DNA of 64,000 nucleotides from Deinococcus sp. KNUC1210 (GTDB lineage: Bacteria > Deinococcota > Deinococci > Deinococcales > Deinococcaceae): contig NZ_CP092191.1 of the NCBI RefSeq assembly GCF_022344005.1, forward strand, positions 1 to 64,000, written 5' to 3'. The notes beneath the pieces were generated by a model, which was not told the DNA's origin, did not search any database, and was given only the letters and a program-made list of their open reading frames with translations. Below are positions 18,012-29,294 of this stretch, one piece after another. Numbering within the stretch: position 1 is the stretch's first letter; each line of letters starts with the position of its first letter. Made by a program: the position numbers and the translations under genes.

Positions 18012-20737
18012 TTACCCGCTCTGTGACGTGCCCGCGTTGGGTAACGGCACGTCAGACCAGTCTCTGAGCTGCTGAACGATGTCTTCCAGCGGCAGCTCCT
18101 GCCCCGCCTGCCAGGCATCGGCAAACGCGTCCTGTCCCAGAAGTGCCTCGCTCTGCTGCGCCGCCCGGTCGCTTTCGGCCTGCTCGTGCGCTGGCCGAAC
18201 CACCGTCAGTTCGCGGCCCAGTGCGGTTGCCGCGCTCAGCAGCCGCACGGCCAGAACCGGGTGCCCCGCCGCGAGTGCCAGTCGGCCAAGTTCACTGAGC
18301 GCTTCGGGAATAAACTGCCGATAGCCGCGCTGCATCACCCCGTGCAGTCCCTGAACGAGTCGCTCGCGGGCTGCGCCGTGGTACCCCAGGTCGCGCAGCA
18401 CCGTGCCCAGGTTGATCAGCACCGTGTCCTCGTCTCCGCCCGATCGCCGCTTGGCCTCCAGAGCGTCTTCCAGCGCGGTTTTTGCCCCCTTGAGGTCTCC
18501 CGATTCCTTCAGGAGCAGAGCCAGGTTGTTGAGGCTGGCCGCCACCCCGGGCCAGTTTGCCAGCTCGACGAAGGTCTGATGAGCCTGCGTGTAATGGTGC
18601 CGCGCCAGCGTCAGGTCGCCGCGTCGCCACGCCGCCTGCCCGATCAGCAGGTACGTCAGGGGCACGGGCCGCCCGGCTGTCCGCGCCGATGCCAGCGAGG
18701 CAGTCATCAGGGTGATGGCGCTGTCGAGATGTCCGAGGTACATGTCGGCCTCGCCCGCCAGCAGCAGGGTGTCGGTATGCAGAGCAGGACTCGACGGGTG
18801 TTGCCGGGAGAGCACCAGGCCGTACCAGTGGCGGATCTCGGGAAGGGCCAGCCCGCGCATCCAGAAGGGGCGCAGGGTATTCAGGCAGGTGGCAGCGGCG
18901 TCCACTTCGCCGCGCCGCAACCACTCGGACAGCGACCGGCGAATACTCTCGAACTCCTGGAAGACCCGTTCTACCCACGTGCCCTCGGCCTCGTAGAGCC
19001 GCAGCGCCTGCCCCGCTGCCGCGACAAATTCGAGCATGGTAGCGCGGCGCAGCGCGGTGGTGTCCTCTTCGAGTTCCGGCTGGGTGTGCAGGCGTTCGGC
19101 CGCGAACTGCTGCATCAGCGGGTGCAGACGGTACCGGCCCTGCGATGTGATCTCCACGAAGGAATGGTCGACCAGGCGGGCCAGCACCGAGCGGTCTGCC
19201 TGCGCGACAGCCTGCGCGTCCTGGCCCGTCCAACCCGCTCCGAACACCGACAGCCGGGCCAGGGCTGACTGTTCTCTGGGTGGCAGCTGCGCCCAGCTCT
19301 GGTCGAACACCGCACGCACACTGTGGTGACGTGCCCGAACGGGCGAACTGTCTTCCAGCAGATCCAGCGAACGGGTCAGCTCCTGACCGATCTGCGCCAG
19401 CGGCATCAGCCGCACCCACGCTGCCGCCAGTTCCACTCCGAGCGGCGAACCGCCCACCGCCGCGCAGATGCGCCAGATCACCTGAAGGTCTTCCGGTCCG
19501 ATCTGTAGATCCAGCTGCTGCCGCATGGCCCGCATCAGAAACAGCTGCACCGCTTCCGACTGCCGTATCTGCTGCGGCGCTGCACCGTCAGGCGGGAGCA
19601 TCAGCCCCCGGAGGTGCAGCGTCCACGCTTCGTCCAGCGTCAGGCGTTCCCGCGAGGTCACCAGTACCTTCACCGAAGGACAGGCCCGCAGCAGTCCGGA
19701 AAGCCACCGAAGTCGCCGTCCAGCAGTTCGGCGCTGTCCAGCACCAGCAGCACCGAGCGGCGGTTCAGCAGCAGCCGCACGCCCTCCAGCGGATCGGTCG
19801 TGGCCGGGTCCGGTGCATGAAGTGCGTGGGCCAGGGCAGTGGGAAGGTGCTGAACCGTCATGTGCGGCTCGACCTCCACGAACGCCACCTCGTCGCGCTG
19901 CGGGAACATCCGGGCGGCTTCACGGGCCAGCCGGGTCTTGCCGATACCGCCCGGTCCGACCAGCGTGACGAGGCGCACATCCGGCATCGCCAGGGTTCGG
20001 AGCAGGACAGCGCGTTCCTCCTCGCGGCCCACGAACGACGTGCCGTAGACCGGCAGCGACGCGGCCTCTCTGCGCCGCCAGTGCCCATCCAGCAGATCCG
20101 CCCGCGCCTGGCTGCTGCTGGGCACCGTCAGGCGTTCCCGGCTGACGAGCGGCGCCAGCTGTGGCGGAAGGGGAACGTTCTCGGCGGTCAACAGTAACAG
20201 CAGCAGCCGAAGCTGCTCGGGGCTGGGTTCGCTGGTGTCTGTCAGTTCGGCAGAGCGCACGGCGTACACGGCTGCGGCTGAAAACTCGGCCCGTTGCGCG
20301 TCCAGCAGGGCGAGGTCGAGCAGGGCCTGCCGCTGCCGGTCTGCCAGCCGTTCGCGGGTGCGGTAGACCCACTCTTCCAGCTCGACCGTCCAGGTGGGCA
20401 GCGTCGCCCCCAGCAGGAACGCCCCGGTGTAGGCCGCCGTGCCGCGCACCAGTTCTCCGGCGTCCAGCCACTGCAAGAACTGTACGGCGTCGCAGGACAC
20501 AGCCGTATCCAGGGTGTCCCGGTCTGTCAGCAGGGCCTGGGGCACCGCCTGACGCACCCGCCGCAGGGTCGTGCGGAGGCTGGCGGCCCCGCCCCGCTCG
20601 CCGCCGAAGAACACCTCCACCAGATGTTCGCGTGACTGGCGGCCTTCCAGCGCGAGGTACGCCAGCAGCAGCAGCGGCTTTGGACGGGTCAGAGCGTCCC
20701 CACTCAACCCCAGACGTCCCAAGGTCAGCAGTTGCAT
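18012..20737 (-). pseudogene. AfsR/SARP-like ATPase-TPR transcriptional regulator, frameshifted near 19701
   Basis: Read with one base restored, this is a 908-residue cytosolic regulator. Residues about 1-240 resemble the winged-helix/BTAD region of SARP activators ([27 protein letters not shown]). A STAND-type ATPase follows, with Walker A GPGGIGKTRLA and VLLVLDSAELLDGD, and then TPR repeats to the end. The break lies in TTTCCGGACTGCTGCGG on the minus strand: one base is missing, so GGF-x-GLLRACPSVKVLV becomes a stop. Both halves are otherwise intact. It is divergent from the haloperoxidase-like gene at 20868 and may control it. Confidence 0.88.
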
Positions 20738-20867
20738 GCCTCATGGTATGCGCCCCGGCGGTCACGCAGCGGTCACGGCTGATCGGCACGATGGAACTGG
20801 AGCGCGCCGGGAGGCCGGGTCGGCCAGCCTTCCGAACTCACGCCGCGCCCTCACAGGGGGAGTTGAG

Positions 20868-21690
20868 ATGTCATATGTCACCACCCGAGACGGCACCGAG
20901 CTGTACTACAAGGACTGGGGCAGTGGTTCGCCCGTGGTCTTCAGCCACGGCTGGCCGCTGAACGCCGACGCCTGGGAAGATCAGATGATGTTCCTGTCGC
21001 AGCACGGCTACCGCACCGTGGCGCACGACCGCCGTGGACATGGCCGTTCCAGTCAGCCCTGGGGCGGTCAGGAGATGGACACCTTCGCCGACGACCTCGC
21101 TGCCGTGATCGAACACCTTGATCTGCGCGACGTCGTGCTGGTCGGGCACTCGACCGGCGGCGGCGAGGTCGCACGCTACATCGCCCGTCACGGAACCGCC
21201 CGCGTCAGGAAGGCCGTTCTGGTCAGCGCCGTGCCGCCCCTGCTGATCCAGTCGGGCGACAATCCGCACGGTGTGCCGATGGACGCGCTGGACGGCATCC
21301 GCGAGAGCGTCCGGCAGGACCGCGCACAGTATTTCAAAGATTTTCCCGCCGCTTTCTACGGTGCGAACCGCAGCGGTTCCAGGGTCAGTCAGGGCGTGCT
21401 CGACGCCTTCTGGCGGGCGGGCATGCAGGCCAGTATCGAGTTCGCTGTACGACTGCGTGAAGGCTTTCTCGGAGACGGACCAGACCGCCGACCTGGAGAA
21501 GTTCGACGTGCCGACCCTGATCGTTCAGGGCGACGACGACCAGATCGTCCCTATCGAGGCGAGCGGCCTGCGCTCCGCCAAGCTGATCAGGGGCGCGGTG
21601 CTGAAGGTCTACGAAGGTGCGCCACACGGTCTGCCGACCACCCACAAGGACCGCCTGAACGCCGATCTGCTTCAGTTCATCCAGAGCTGA
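20868..21690 (+). pseudogene. Chloroperoxidase-like alpha/beta hydrolase, frameshifted near 21441
   Basis: Non-heme chloroperoxidase/esterase family. The first part shows [29 protein letters not shown] and the nucleophile elbow GHSTGGGE. After the break come [20 protein letters not shown] and [13 protein letters not shown] with the catalytic aspartate, and APHGLPTTH with the histidine. The frame shifts at GAGTTCGCTGTACGAC near 21438-21445: removing one T restores [11 protein letters not shown] and gives 273 residues, the family's usual size. ATG at 20868 follows GGGGGAG. A second, unrelated hydrolase gene follows 124 bases later. Confidence 0.9.
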
Positions 21691-21814
21691 ACCGGGCCTC
21701 GGGTCAGAAAGGCTCAAGGCACCACCCACCGGGCCGCCAGAGTCATGCCCGCCCGCCTTCCGGTGGGTACCGTGACTCTGGCAGGCCACCGTTCACCCCA
21801 CTCCGGAGGACTGT

Positions 21815-22555
21815 ATGCCAGATTCCACCCTCGATTCACCGACCATTGTGCTCGTCCACGGCGCATTCGCCGACTCGGCCAGCTGGGCACCGGTCACCCG
21901 GCAGCTGCTCGCCCAGGGTCACCGCGTCCTGGTTCCGCCCGTCTATAACCGCAGCCTGCTGGAAGACGCCGCTTCCATCCGAGCATTTGTCGAGCAGCTC
22001 GGCGGCCCCGTCCTGCTCGTGGGTCATTCGTACGGCGGCGCAGTCATCACCGTCGCGGGTGTGGCCGACCTGGTGGTGGGCCTGGTCTATGTGTCGGGGT
22101 ACGCCCTTGAGGAGGGCGAGAGCCTCGCACAGTTGCAGGGCGGATTTCCAGATTCCGATCTGGCGAGCAATCTGGTGTACACGCCGTATCCGACGGGCGG
22201 AGGAGCGTCCGGGACCGACGTGTCGGTCAAGATCGAGGCCTTTCCGGCGGTGTTTGCTGCCGGTGTCGATCCGCAGACGGCGCAGGTGCTGGCTGTGTCT
22301 CAGCGTCCCCTGTCTGCCGCCGCGTTCGGGGAGGCCGCCCCGGTCGCCGCCTGGAAGACCAAGCCCGCGTGGGGCATCGTGTCGTCGGAGGACCACACCA
22401 TCAATCCCGATGTGGAGCGCTTCGGCTACAGGCGGGCGGGCATGCGCCGCGTCGTCGAGATCGCGGCACCTCACCTGATCATGCATACCCACCCGGCGGA
22501 GGTGGCAGGTGTCATTACCGCCGCCATCACCGAACTGAGTACCCCCTCGGCCTGA
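21815..22555 (+). CDS. Alpha/beta hydrolase, EstC-like esterase
   Basis: A 246-residue cytosolic alpha/beta hydrolase with [15 protein letters not shown] at the N-terminus, the nucleophile elbow VGHSYGGAV, an acid in [12 protein letters not shown] and the catalytic histidine in [13 protein letters not shown]. This is the family of plant-type and bacterial EstC esterases (AB hydrolase 6). No substrate is evident. CGGAGGA lies upstream of the ATG at 21815. It may be transcribed with the chloroperoxidase-like gene. Confidence 0.92.
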   Translation: MPDSTLDSPTIVLVHGAFADSASWAPVTRQLLAQGHRVLVPPVYNRSLLEDAASIRAFVEQLGGPVLLVGHSYGGAVITVAGVADLVVGLVYVSGYALEEGESLAQLQGGFPDSDLASNLVYTPYPTGGGASGTDVSVKIEAFPAVFAAGVDPQTAQVLAVSQRPLSAAAFGEAAPVAAWKTKPAWGIVSSEDHTINPDVERFGYRRAGMRRVVEIAAPHLIMHTHPAEVAGVITAAITELSTPSA

Positions 22556-22583
22556 GGCGGGGCTGCATGCGGGCAGGCGGCAC

Positions 22584-23459
22584 CTACCGCACGCGCCCAT
22601 CCTCGGTCAGCGTGTGCCGCCAGCTGTGCTGCGGCTCGAATCCCAGGTGCTCGCGGGCGTGGTCGATGCTCAGCAGCGTCTGAAATCCTTCCAGCGCCCC
22701 GCTCAGTGGCACGTCGGGAAAGACCTGCGCCATCAGCGTGCTGGAAGGCACCGGCATCACGGTGTCGGCGGCGGCGATGATAAAACTGCTTGCGCCCTTC
22801 AGCGGCGCGGTGAGGGCCAGCCGCACGGCCAGCGCCGCGTCGCGCTCGTCGATGTAGCCCCACAGGTTCCACCGACGGGCCTGCACATCGGCCCAGGCAC
22901 TGCTGGGAAAGGTCCGGTATTCGGCTGGCCCCAGAATGTTCGAGAAACGCAGCGCCACGAAGGGCAGACCACTGTGACGTGCGGCGTCCTCGGCCATCGT
23001 CTCGGTCAGCACCTTGCTCAGCGCATACGACGATTCCGGGTGCGGATAGTGTGCCTCGTCCACCGGCGCGTAGCGGGGCGGCTGGTCGAAGGGAAGTCCG
23101 AGCGTGGTTTCACTCGACGCCCACACCACCCGCGAGACCCGCTGCATCACCGCCGCCGTAAAGACCGCGTGGTTCATGCTGACGTTCTGCACGAGCGTTC
23201 GGTGGGCCGCCTGCAGGCCAGGAGCCGGGATGTTGGCGAGATGCACCACCACGTCGGCCCCGGCCATGACCTCGACTGTTTCGCCCAGATCGGTCAGGTC
23301 GGCCCGCAGTCGCCCGCGCAGCGTGCCCGAGAACTCGCCCTCCGGCAGCGGAACAGGCTGGAGATCGACGGCGGTGACGTCGTAGCCGTGTGCCAGAAGA
23401 TCGGCCAGGACAGCCCGGCCAGCGCGTCCTGCGGCCCCGGTCAGAACCACGTGCGTCAT
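22584..23459 (-). CDS. NAD-dependent epimerase/dehydratase family protein
   Basis: The 291-residue protein is an extended short-chain dehydrogenase: the Rossmann nucleotide-binding motif TGAAGRAGRAV at residues 7-17, VDLQPV after the second strand, DVVVHLANIPAP, a conserved serine in VWASSETTLG and the YALSK catalytic Tyr/Lys pair. It resembles the uronate dehydrogenase/NAD(P) epimerase group; the exact sugar substrate cannot be read from sequence. It is convergent with the esterase gene at 21815. Confidence 0.9.
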   Translation of the reverse strand: MTHVVLTGAAGRAGRAVLADLLAHGYDVTAVDLQPVPLPEGEFSGTLRGRLRADLTDLGETVEVMAGADVVVHLANIPAPGLQAAHRTLVQNVSMNHAVFTAAVMQRVSRVVWASSETTLGLPFDQPPRYAPVDEAHYPHPESSYALSKVLTETMAEDAARHSGLPFVALRFSNILGPAEYRTFPSSAWADVQARRWNLWGYIDERDAALAVRLALTAPLKGASSFIIAAADTVMPVPSSTLMAQVFPDVPLSGALEGFQTLLSIDHAREHLGFEPQHSWRHTLTEDGRVR

Positions 23460-23677
23460 GCGGGCATACCCGGAAGGAATCCGCAGGGGTCCGAGGGGCT
23501 GAAATGGCGTGCTGTGGGGCCACCTGATTGCTCTGTCATACGCCCACGCTACACCCGGACTGCGACAGGAACACGCTCGACGCTTTCAGAGTTCCTTACC
23601 CGGGGGTGTCCTGAAGGAAGCTCAGGTCGAGAGCCACGATGAACACGGCGGGACAGCGGAAGCCAGGGGAAGGGCGC

Positions 23678-25913
23678 TCAGCAGGGCGTCCACACGGCAT
23701 GCAGCGTGTCGAGCGGCACATCGAACAGACCGGGCTGGGCCTGCGAGAAGACCTGACGGAAGCTGTCGGGCGACAAGCCTTTTCGCAGGCGGGACGCATA
23801 CGCGCTCAGCAGGGAAGCGCTGTAAAAGCCGGGGTCATAGTCGTGCCCGTCCGGGTCCGTGAGCGGCGTCAGTCCCTCGCCCAGCCGCTGATACAGCCGC
23901 ACACGGTCGCCCGCCTGCCAGGTGTGCCCGGCCCGATGCAGCGCGTCGTAGACCGCCTCCTGACGTGCCCCGCTGGTCTGGGCATACTGCTCGGGCGACT
24001 TGTTGAGTTTGACCCGCATCGCCACCTCGGCATTGCTGAACTGTCCCAGGTGCAGGGCGTCCAGCGTGTCGAGGTACGCCCGGCGCACCCCCGGCAGATC
24101 GTCCTGAAGCAGACATGTCAGCGCACGCGTCAGGAACTGCTGCCCGTAGACCTCACTTCGGCTGGACTGAAAGGCCGCGCCGCGCAGTTCCAGCGAGCCG
24201 TTCGTACCGCAGCAGGGCGTAATTCTTGACTTCATGGCTGAGCATGGCCCGGGCGCGGCCATCGAATTCGAGCGACACGCCTTCCGGAAGAAGTGCGTCC
24301 ACGTCGGTGATGACGCGCACCTCGTCCTCGGGTGTCCAGCTGCCGGGCACGCTGAAATACACCCCGTCGGTGTCGGCCTCGATCAGGGTGACGCCGCGCT
24401 CCTGTAGGCCCGCCGTGACCTGCCCGAGCACCTCGCGGCCCCGTCTGGTCACGCGGTTTGCCGCTTCCCGGTCTCCGAAGAGCGCCATGCGCCCGGCCCC
24501 CAGGTAGCCGTAGCCCGCGTTCACGATCAGCTTCATGGCCCGCTGCATGGCGTCGTGCTCTCCCGCGTCTCCCCGTTTTGCGGCGGCCTTGTGGTGCAGA
24601 CGCAGCAGGGTCAGGTGGTCCATCAGGTGCAGGAAGACCCCGCGTGGATCGCAGGCCGGGCCGATGCGCTCGACCCGGATCACGCTGGGGTACATGCTGG
24701 CGACATCGGCTTTCACGACTCCTGTCAGCACACCCTCGGCATACAGCCGCAGTCCCCCGCCCTGGTGCGGTTCCGCCGTGTCGGTCTGCGGGCCGGGAAG
24801 TGCGTGTCCGGCGTGCAGGTAGGCTCTGACCAGCATCGGTTCCAGAATGCCCATCGCTGGACCGGCGTAGGGCAGGCGGTGATAGGGACGCGGGGTCATC
24901 TGTGCCAGAGCAAAGGAAGGTGACAGCACCCGCTGAGCCAGGGCGTCCACCTCCTGTACGTCCTGGAGGGCGTATGTGCGTACCAACGCTGGCTGCGTGG
25001 CATACGTGGCGGCAATTTGATCGCCTTCCAGATAGACCCGGCCCTGCGGCGCGATCCCGAACAGCTTCGAGACAGCCTTGAGACCGGTGCTGGGCAGCTC
25101 CATGCGGCGAACGGCGTCGATGGTATCCACAATTTCCCGGCCTGCACAGGCCCAGTGCGCCGAACTGCGGCCATCCTGCACCTGCCACAGACCCGGCGGC
25201 CCACCGGGACGGCTGAAGTTGAGCGTCAGTCCGTGCGCGTCGGCGCGGCCTAGCAGATACGGGATGTCGAAGGCCTGAATGTTGTGGTTTTCAAGAATAT
25301 CCGGATCGCGTTCCCGGAGAATGTCCAGAAGCTGCTCGATCATCCGGGGTTCTTCGGCGGCCCGCCTGGCCTCCAGAATGCGCTCGAAGCCCCGGTTGTC
25401 GCGCACGGCGATCATGAAGATCCGTCCGGTCTGGGGCGTCAGGCTGGTGGTCTCCAGATCGAACTGCAGGCGGTGTGGATCGTCGAACGCCAGCCCCTTG
25501 AAATACGTCTGCCCGGAGCGCATCAGATACTGTTCCACCGCGCCGACGTGATAATAGTCGGACAGGTCGTGCAGGCTGGAGACACGCTGGCCGAGCCGTC
25601 TGGACGCGCCGTTCAGAACCGCCTGCCGGAGCTGCTGCCCATCCTGTGCGCTCAGCAGATACCGCAGACTGCCGGGAGGGCCGGGCAGCTCGCGGACACT
25701 GAAGGGTGCGTGGTCGTTGTCAGAAACGAGCCGTGTGCCCAGATGCTGGACATCGTGCAGATGGCGTGCATAGAGCCAGGGCCGAAAGCGCACGCGCTCC
25801 AGGTGCACCGAGCCTGCTGCCCGTCGCCACACCAGGGCATGCCCGCGCAGATCGGCATGGACCGAGACGATGCCGGGCGTGGAGTCGTGACCGAACAGCA
25901 GCGGATCGAGCAT
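23678..25913 (-). pseudogene. Family B DNA polymerase with 3'-5' exonuclease, frameshifted near 24201
   Basis: With one base removed this encodes a 744-residue family B polymerase. The exonuclease motifs are DLETTSL, ENHNIQAFDIPYLL and YALQD; the polymerase motifs are KADVASMYPSVI (A), MKLIVNAGYGYLG (B) and EADTDGVYF (C), followed by KNYALLRY. All catalytic aspartates are visible. The frame breaks just after that: on the minus strand TACGAACGGCTCG should probably read TACGACGGCTCG, giving YDGSLELRGAAFQSS. ATG 25913 follows AGGACCC. It is shorter than E. coli Pol II. A repair or damage-tolerance role is likely but inferred. Confidence 0.9.
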
Positions 25914-26000
25914 GGGTCCTGCACTGTAGCGTGTCGAAACGACAGAGAGCGGACATGCGGGGCTGCCCGTCCAGGTGCCCGCGAGCCCTGTGTTGATCTG

Positions 26001-26267
26001 TCAGGTCACCACGATCTGATCGATGTAGCACCAGACCCAGCTCTCGCCCGGCTCGACCGAACGCATCAGCGGGTGCTGCGAGCTCTGGAAGTGCCGGGTG
26101 GCGTGCCGGTTCTTGCTGGAGTCGCAGCAGCCGATATGCCCGCAGGTGCTGCACATCCGCAGATGCACCCAGGTATCTCCGGTGCGGATACAGTCTTCGC
26201 AGACATACGGTCCAGTTCCCGGCGGGGCACTGATCAGCAGGCTCGCGGTGTGAGTGCAGGTTGGCAT
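26001..26267 (-). CDS. UBP-type zinc finger protein
   Basis: An 88-residue protein that is almost entirely a UBP-type (ubiquitin-hydrolase-like) zinc finger: CEDCIRTGDTWVHLRMCSTC, then GHIGCCDSSKNRHATRHF, with the expected cysteines and histidines, and a final HPLMRSVEPGESWVWCYID. In eukaryotes this fold binds the ubiquitin tail; in bacteria the partner is unknown. AGGAGACCCC directly precedes the ATG at 26267. No obvious functional link to the adjacent polymerase or MetX-like gene. Confidence 0.9.
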   Translation of the reverse strand: MPTCTHTASLLISAPPGTGPYVCEDCIRTGDTWVHLRMCSTCGHIGCCDSSKNRHATRHFQSSQHPLMRSVEPGESWVWCYIDQIVVT

Positions 26268-26400
26268 GGGGTCTCCTGTGGATGACTGGCAGGGTGCCAG
26301 AACTGGGGCGGCACTTCCGGAAAGCGGCAGGGATGAGAGGAGGAGACAAATTGAATATATACAATCATTCTTGCTGCCACCTCAGCACTCCTCTTCCACT

Positions 26401-27447
26401 TCAATTCTCCGCCCTTCTCCCCACATCCTTCAACCAGTCGCGTACTGCTTCTTTCAGAAAAGCCAGTTCGTCGGGTAACCCCGCAGGACTTCCGGCGCGG
26501 TGGCCCCAGATGCTCGGAATCGGTTTCAGCTCGCCATGACGCAGAAAGGGCAGTTCGGCGGCATTGTCGGCCACCCGGAAATACAGGTCTGTCTCACTCG
26601 GCAGCAGCAGCACCCGCGCCTGAATGGCAGCCAACGCACGCGGCAGATCACCGCCGTACTGCGGGTCAGCGCTGATATCTCCATGAGTCCAGGTCAGTGC
26701 CTGGGCATACAGGTCGGCAGCGTGCGAGCGGGCAAATCCGGCCTCCCAGTCGGTTTTCAGGTACGTTTCGAGGTCGGGTGCGCCCAGAACAGTTCGGAAG
26801 AGTTCAGCGCGGTAGAAATCCTGACTCAGTCCCCAGCCCGCGTAGATATGACCGAAAGCGCGGAGGGCCGCCTGCGGTTCGGATGAGAACCGACCGTTTC
26901 CCTGGTATTCGGGAGCCGCCTCCAGTGTTCGCAGCAGTCCCGACAGGAAGACGCGGTTGTGAATGGCCGTCCGGGCACTCCCACACACCACGATGGCCCG
27001 CTCGACCCTTGCCGGGAACATGGCTGCCCAGTGATACGCCTGCATCGCGCCCATCGAGAACCCGTAGACGGCCGCCACCTGCTCGATGCCGAACACCTCA
27101 CGCAGCAACCGCTCCTGCGCCAGCACGTTGTCACGGACCGTGACCACCAGCGGGTAATCCGGAGTATTCGCCGCCCCGGACGACAGGCCATTCGAGAACA
27201 TATCCGGAATCACGATGAACCATTCCCGTGGATCGAGAATGCCATCCGGGCCGATCAGCCAGTTCTGACCGTCATGAGTCGCGGTGTAGCTGCACGGATA
27301 GACGATCACATTGTCACGGGCCTCGTTGAGCGTGCCATGGGTCTGCCATGCCAGCCGAGCATCGCGGATGACCCCGCCCTGCTCGACCGGCAGATCTCCC
27401 AGTTCAAACACGCCTTCCTGTACCGGCCAGGCAGTCACGCAGTCCAT
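26401..27447 (-). CDS. MetX-like alpha/beta fold hydrolase/acyltransferase
   Basis: A 348-residue protein of the homoserine O-acetyltransferase (MetX) superfamily: DARLAWQTHGTLNEARDNVIVYPCSYTA-type N-terminus, the nucleophile elbow in YGFSMGAMQAYHW, an aspartate in PSETDLYFRV and a histidine in IWGHRAGSP. True MetX enzymes have GGSMGGMQ and conserved homoserine-binding residues; this divergent form is more likely a hydrolase or an acyltransferase of other specificity. ATG 27447 has a weak upstream site, and a GTG nine bases downstream is an alternative start. Confidence 0.88.
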   Translation of the reverse strand: MDCVTAWPVQEGVFELGDLPVEQGGVIRDARLAWQTHGTLNEARDNVIVYPCSYTATHDGQNWLIGPDGILDPREWFIVIPDMFSNGLSSGAANTPDYPLVVTVRDNVLAQERLLREVFGIEQVAAVYGFSMGAMQAYHWAAMFPARVERAIVVCGSARTAIHNRVFLSGLLRTLEAAPEYQGNGRFSSEPQAALRAFGHIYAGWGLSQDFYRAELFRTVLGAPDLETYLKTDWEAGFARSHAADLYAQALTWTHGDISADPQYGGDLPRALAAIQARVLLLPSETDLYFRVADNAAELPFLRHGELKPIPSIWGHRAGSPAGLPDELAFLKEAVRDWLKDVGRRAEN

Positions 27448-27670
27448 CCGGGCAGGAACGAAGTGGCTCTGCTGCTCGCTGATCTCGAATCCGTTGCACA
27501 GGACATGTCATCACGATACGCCGGGCCTGTCCTCAGCAATCGATTCTCAGTATTTGATGATGCTTATGGAAGGAAGAGCATTGACCATAGTTTTTCCTGA
27601 TGAGCGGGGCGGCAACGAAAGCGGATGGTGGAGGCTGCACGCACATAGGCCCTTGTATATATTCTACGTT

Positions 27671-28599
27671 TTAGATTTTCCCTGCTCCATGTGGAGAGGA
27701 CAGGGCCAGTTGCTCGAATGCCTTCACTAGAGGGTGCTGCTCTCCTTCCCGCTGGGCAAACTGCACTTCGCTCAGCAGCGTGACGTCCTGCAAGGCCCGG
27801 CAGACCACCGACCTTGGTGCGATCTGAGCTACGCAGGCGGGGGCCACGCACACCCCCAGGCCAGCCCCCACCAGCTGCAAAATCGTCAACCAGTGCGACG
27901 CTTCCTGTGCGATGACCGGACGAAACCCGTGCGCCTCACAGATGCTCAATGGCCTTTCGAACGCCCGCTGGCCCGCCGACCGGGGTAGTACACCCACGGC
28001 TCATCCCTGAGCACCGTGACTGGCACCGACGCCTGCGCTGCCGCCGAATGTCCTGCCGGAAGTACGGCCACATACGGTTCTTCATACAGGCGCTGAAGCG
28101 TTATGCCCGGCGTCGGGTCGCCGTCACGGACGATGCCTGCATCCAGGTCCCCATTCAGCAGCCCGGCCACCACCTGGGCCGTGAACGACTCGCGCAGCTT
28201 CAGATCAACGCCGGGGATATTCGCCCGGTAACGGCTCAGCAATGCTGGCAGTACGCTCAGAATGACCGAACCGGCGAACCCCACCCGCAAAACGCCCACG
28301 GCTCCCTGTCCGATCCGCCGCGCTTCCAGCACGTCATCCTGCACGTTGCTGAGGGTGCGCCGCGCCCGAGCGAGCAGCGCCACGCCCGCCGGAGTCAGCT
28401 GCACCGAACGAGACGTCCGAACGAAGAGCGGCGTACCGATCACCGCCTCAAGCTGCCGAATCTGCTGAGATAGCGGCGGCTGAGCCAGATGCAGGCGCCG
28501 CGCGGCCCGTCCGAAATGCAGTTCCTCTGCGACGGCGACAAACGCCCGCAGGTGCCGAAGTTCCAAACCACGACCGATACTGAATGCGTCTCGTTGCAT
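27671..28599 (-). pseudogene. LysR family regulator, frameshifted near 27983
   Basis: The N-terminal helix-turn-helix is clear (ELRHLRAFVAVAEELHFGRA, QPPLSQQIRQLEA, FVRTSRSVQLTPAG), followed by a LysR effector domain. The frame breaks in a run of C (minus strand TACTACCCCGGTCGG; plus strand GGGG at 27982-27985). Adding one C joins DEPWVYYP to RSAGQRAFERPL and yields 309 residues, a normal LysR length. This is a homopolymer-length difference, typical of sequencing error. A TTG codon near 28570 is an alternative start (LELRHLRAF). The gene is divergent from a GNAT acetyltransferase gene and is a plausible regulator of it. Confidence 0.9.
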
Positions 28600-28659
28600 C
28601 TGAACAAGATATTGGACATCTCGATACCCGCGTCGCGATACTCAGGGCGTGAGGTCCCT

Positions 28660-29163
28660 ATGCCAGAAGCATCGCTGTCGCCCGAACTGACCACCCCGCA
28701 TATCACACCCCTGCGTACACCTGCCGATATCGCGGCATTCCGAACCCTGAACGAAGCCTGGATCGCTGAATTCTTCACCCTGGAAGACACCGACCGGCAG
28801 CAGCTCGGTGACCCGCTGGGCGTCATCGTGCAGCCCGGAGGACAGATCTTCATGGCCTATCTGAACGGCACGCCCGTCGGCTGCGTCGCGCTGAGGCCCA
28901 GCGGAGAGAGTGAATTCGAGGTCTCGAAGATGGCCGTTGCTGCCGAACTGCGCGGCCAGGGCATCGGCAGGTTGCTGCTCTCACACACCATCGAGCAGGC
29001 CCGGCAGATGGGAGCACGCCGACTGGTGCTCGGCAGCAGCACGCGGCTGGGCAGCGCCGTGCACCTGTACGAGCGCCTCGGCTTCCAGCATGTGCCTGTC
29101 GAGCGGCGGCCCGTCACACCCTACGCCCGCGCAGACGTGTTCATGGAACTGGATCTCGACTGA
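28660..29163 (+). CDS. GNAT family N-acetyltransferase
   Basis: A 167-residue acetyltransferase with the acetyl-CoA pyrophosphate loop in ELRGQGIGRLLL, preceded by SEFEVSKMAVA and followed by ARRLVLGSSTRLGSAVHLYERLGF. The ATG at 28660 follows GAGGT by five bases; the longer frame upstream runs into the LysR coding region. The acceptor is unknown. It is divergently arranged with the LysR gene. Confidence 0.92.
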   Translation: MPEASLSPELTTPHITPLRTPADIAAFRTLNEAWIAEFFTLEDTDRQQLGDPLGVIVQPGGQIFMAYLNGTPVGCVALRPSGESEFEVSKMAVAAELRGQGIGRLLLSHTIEQARQMGARRLVLGSSTRLGSAVHLYERLGFQHVPVERRPVTPYARADVFMELDLD

Positions 29164-29294
29164 CCCTTTCAGCCGGGCGAGAGGACTTCGACGGCACTGT
29201 TCGCAACGACACCCACAACCGGAGCGCCTGCATGTGCATCCTCTGCTTACCCTGACGGTGCAACAGAACGCCACTCCATCCGACTCCTACCTCA

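Noticed and set aside
22625..22645. tRNA-like GGCTCGAATCCC string
   Set aside because: It lies inside the epimerase coding region and no cloverleaf can be formed around it.
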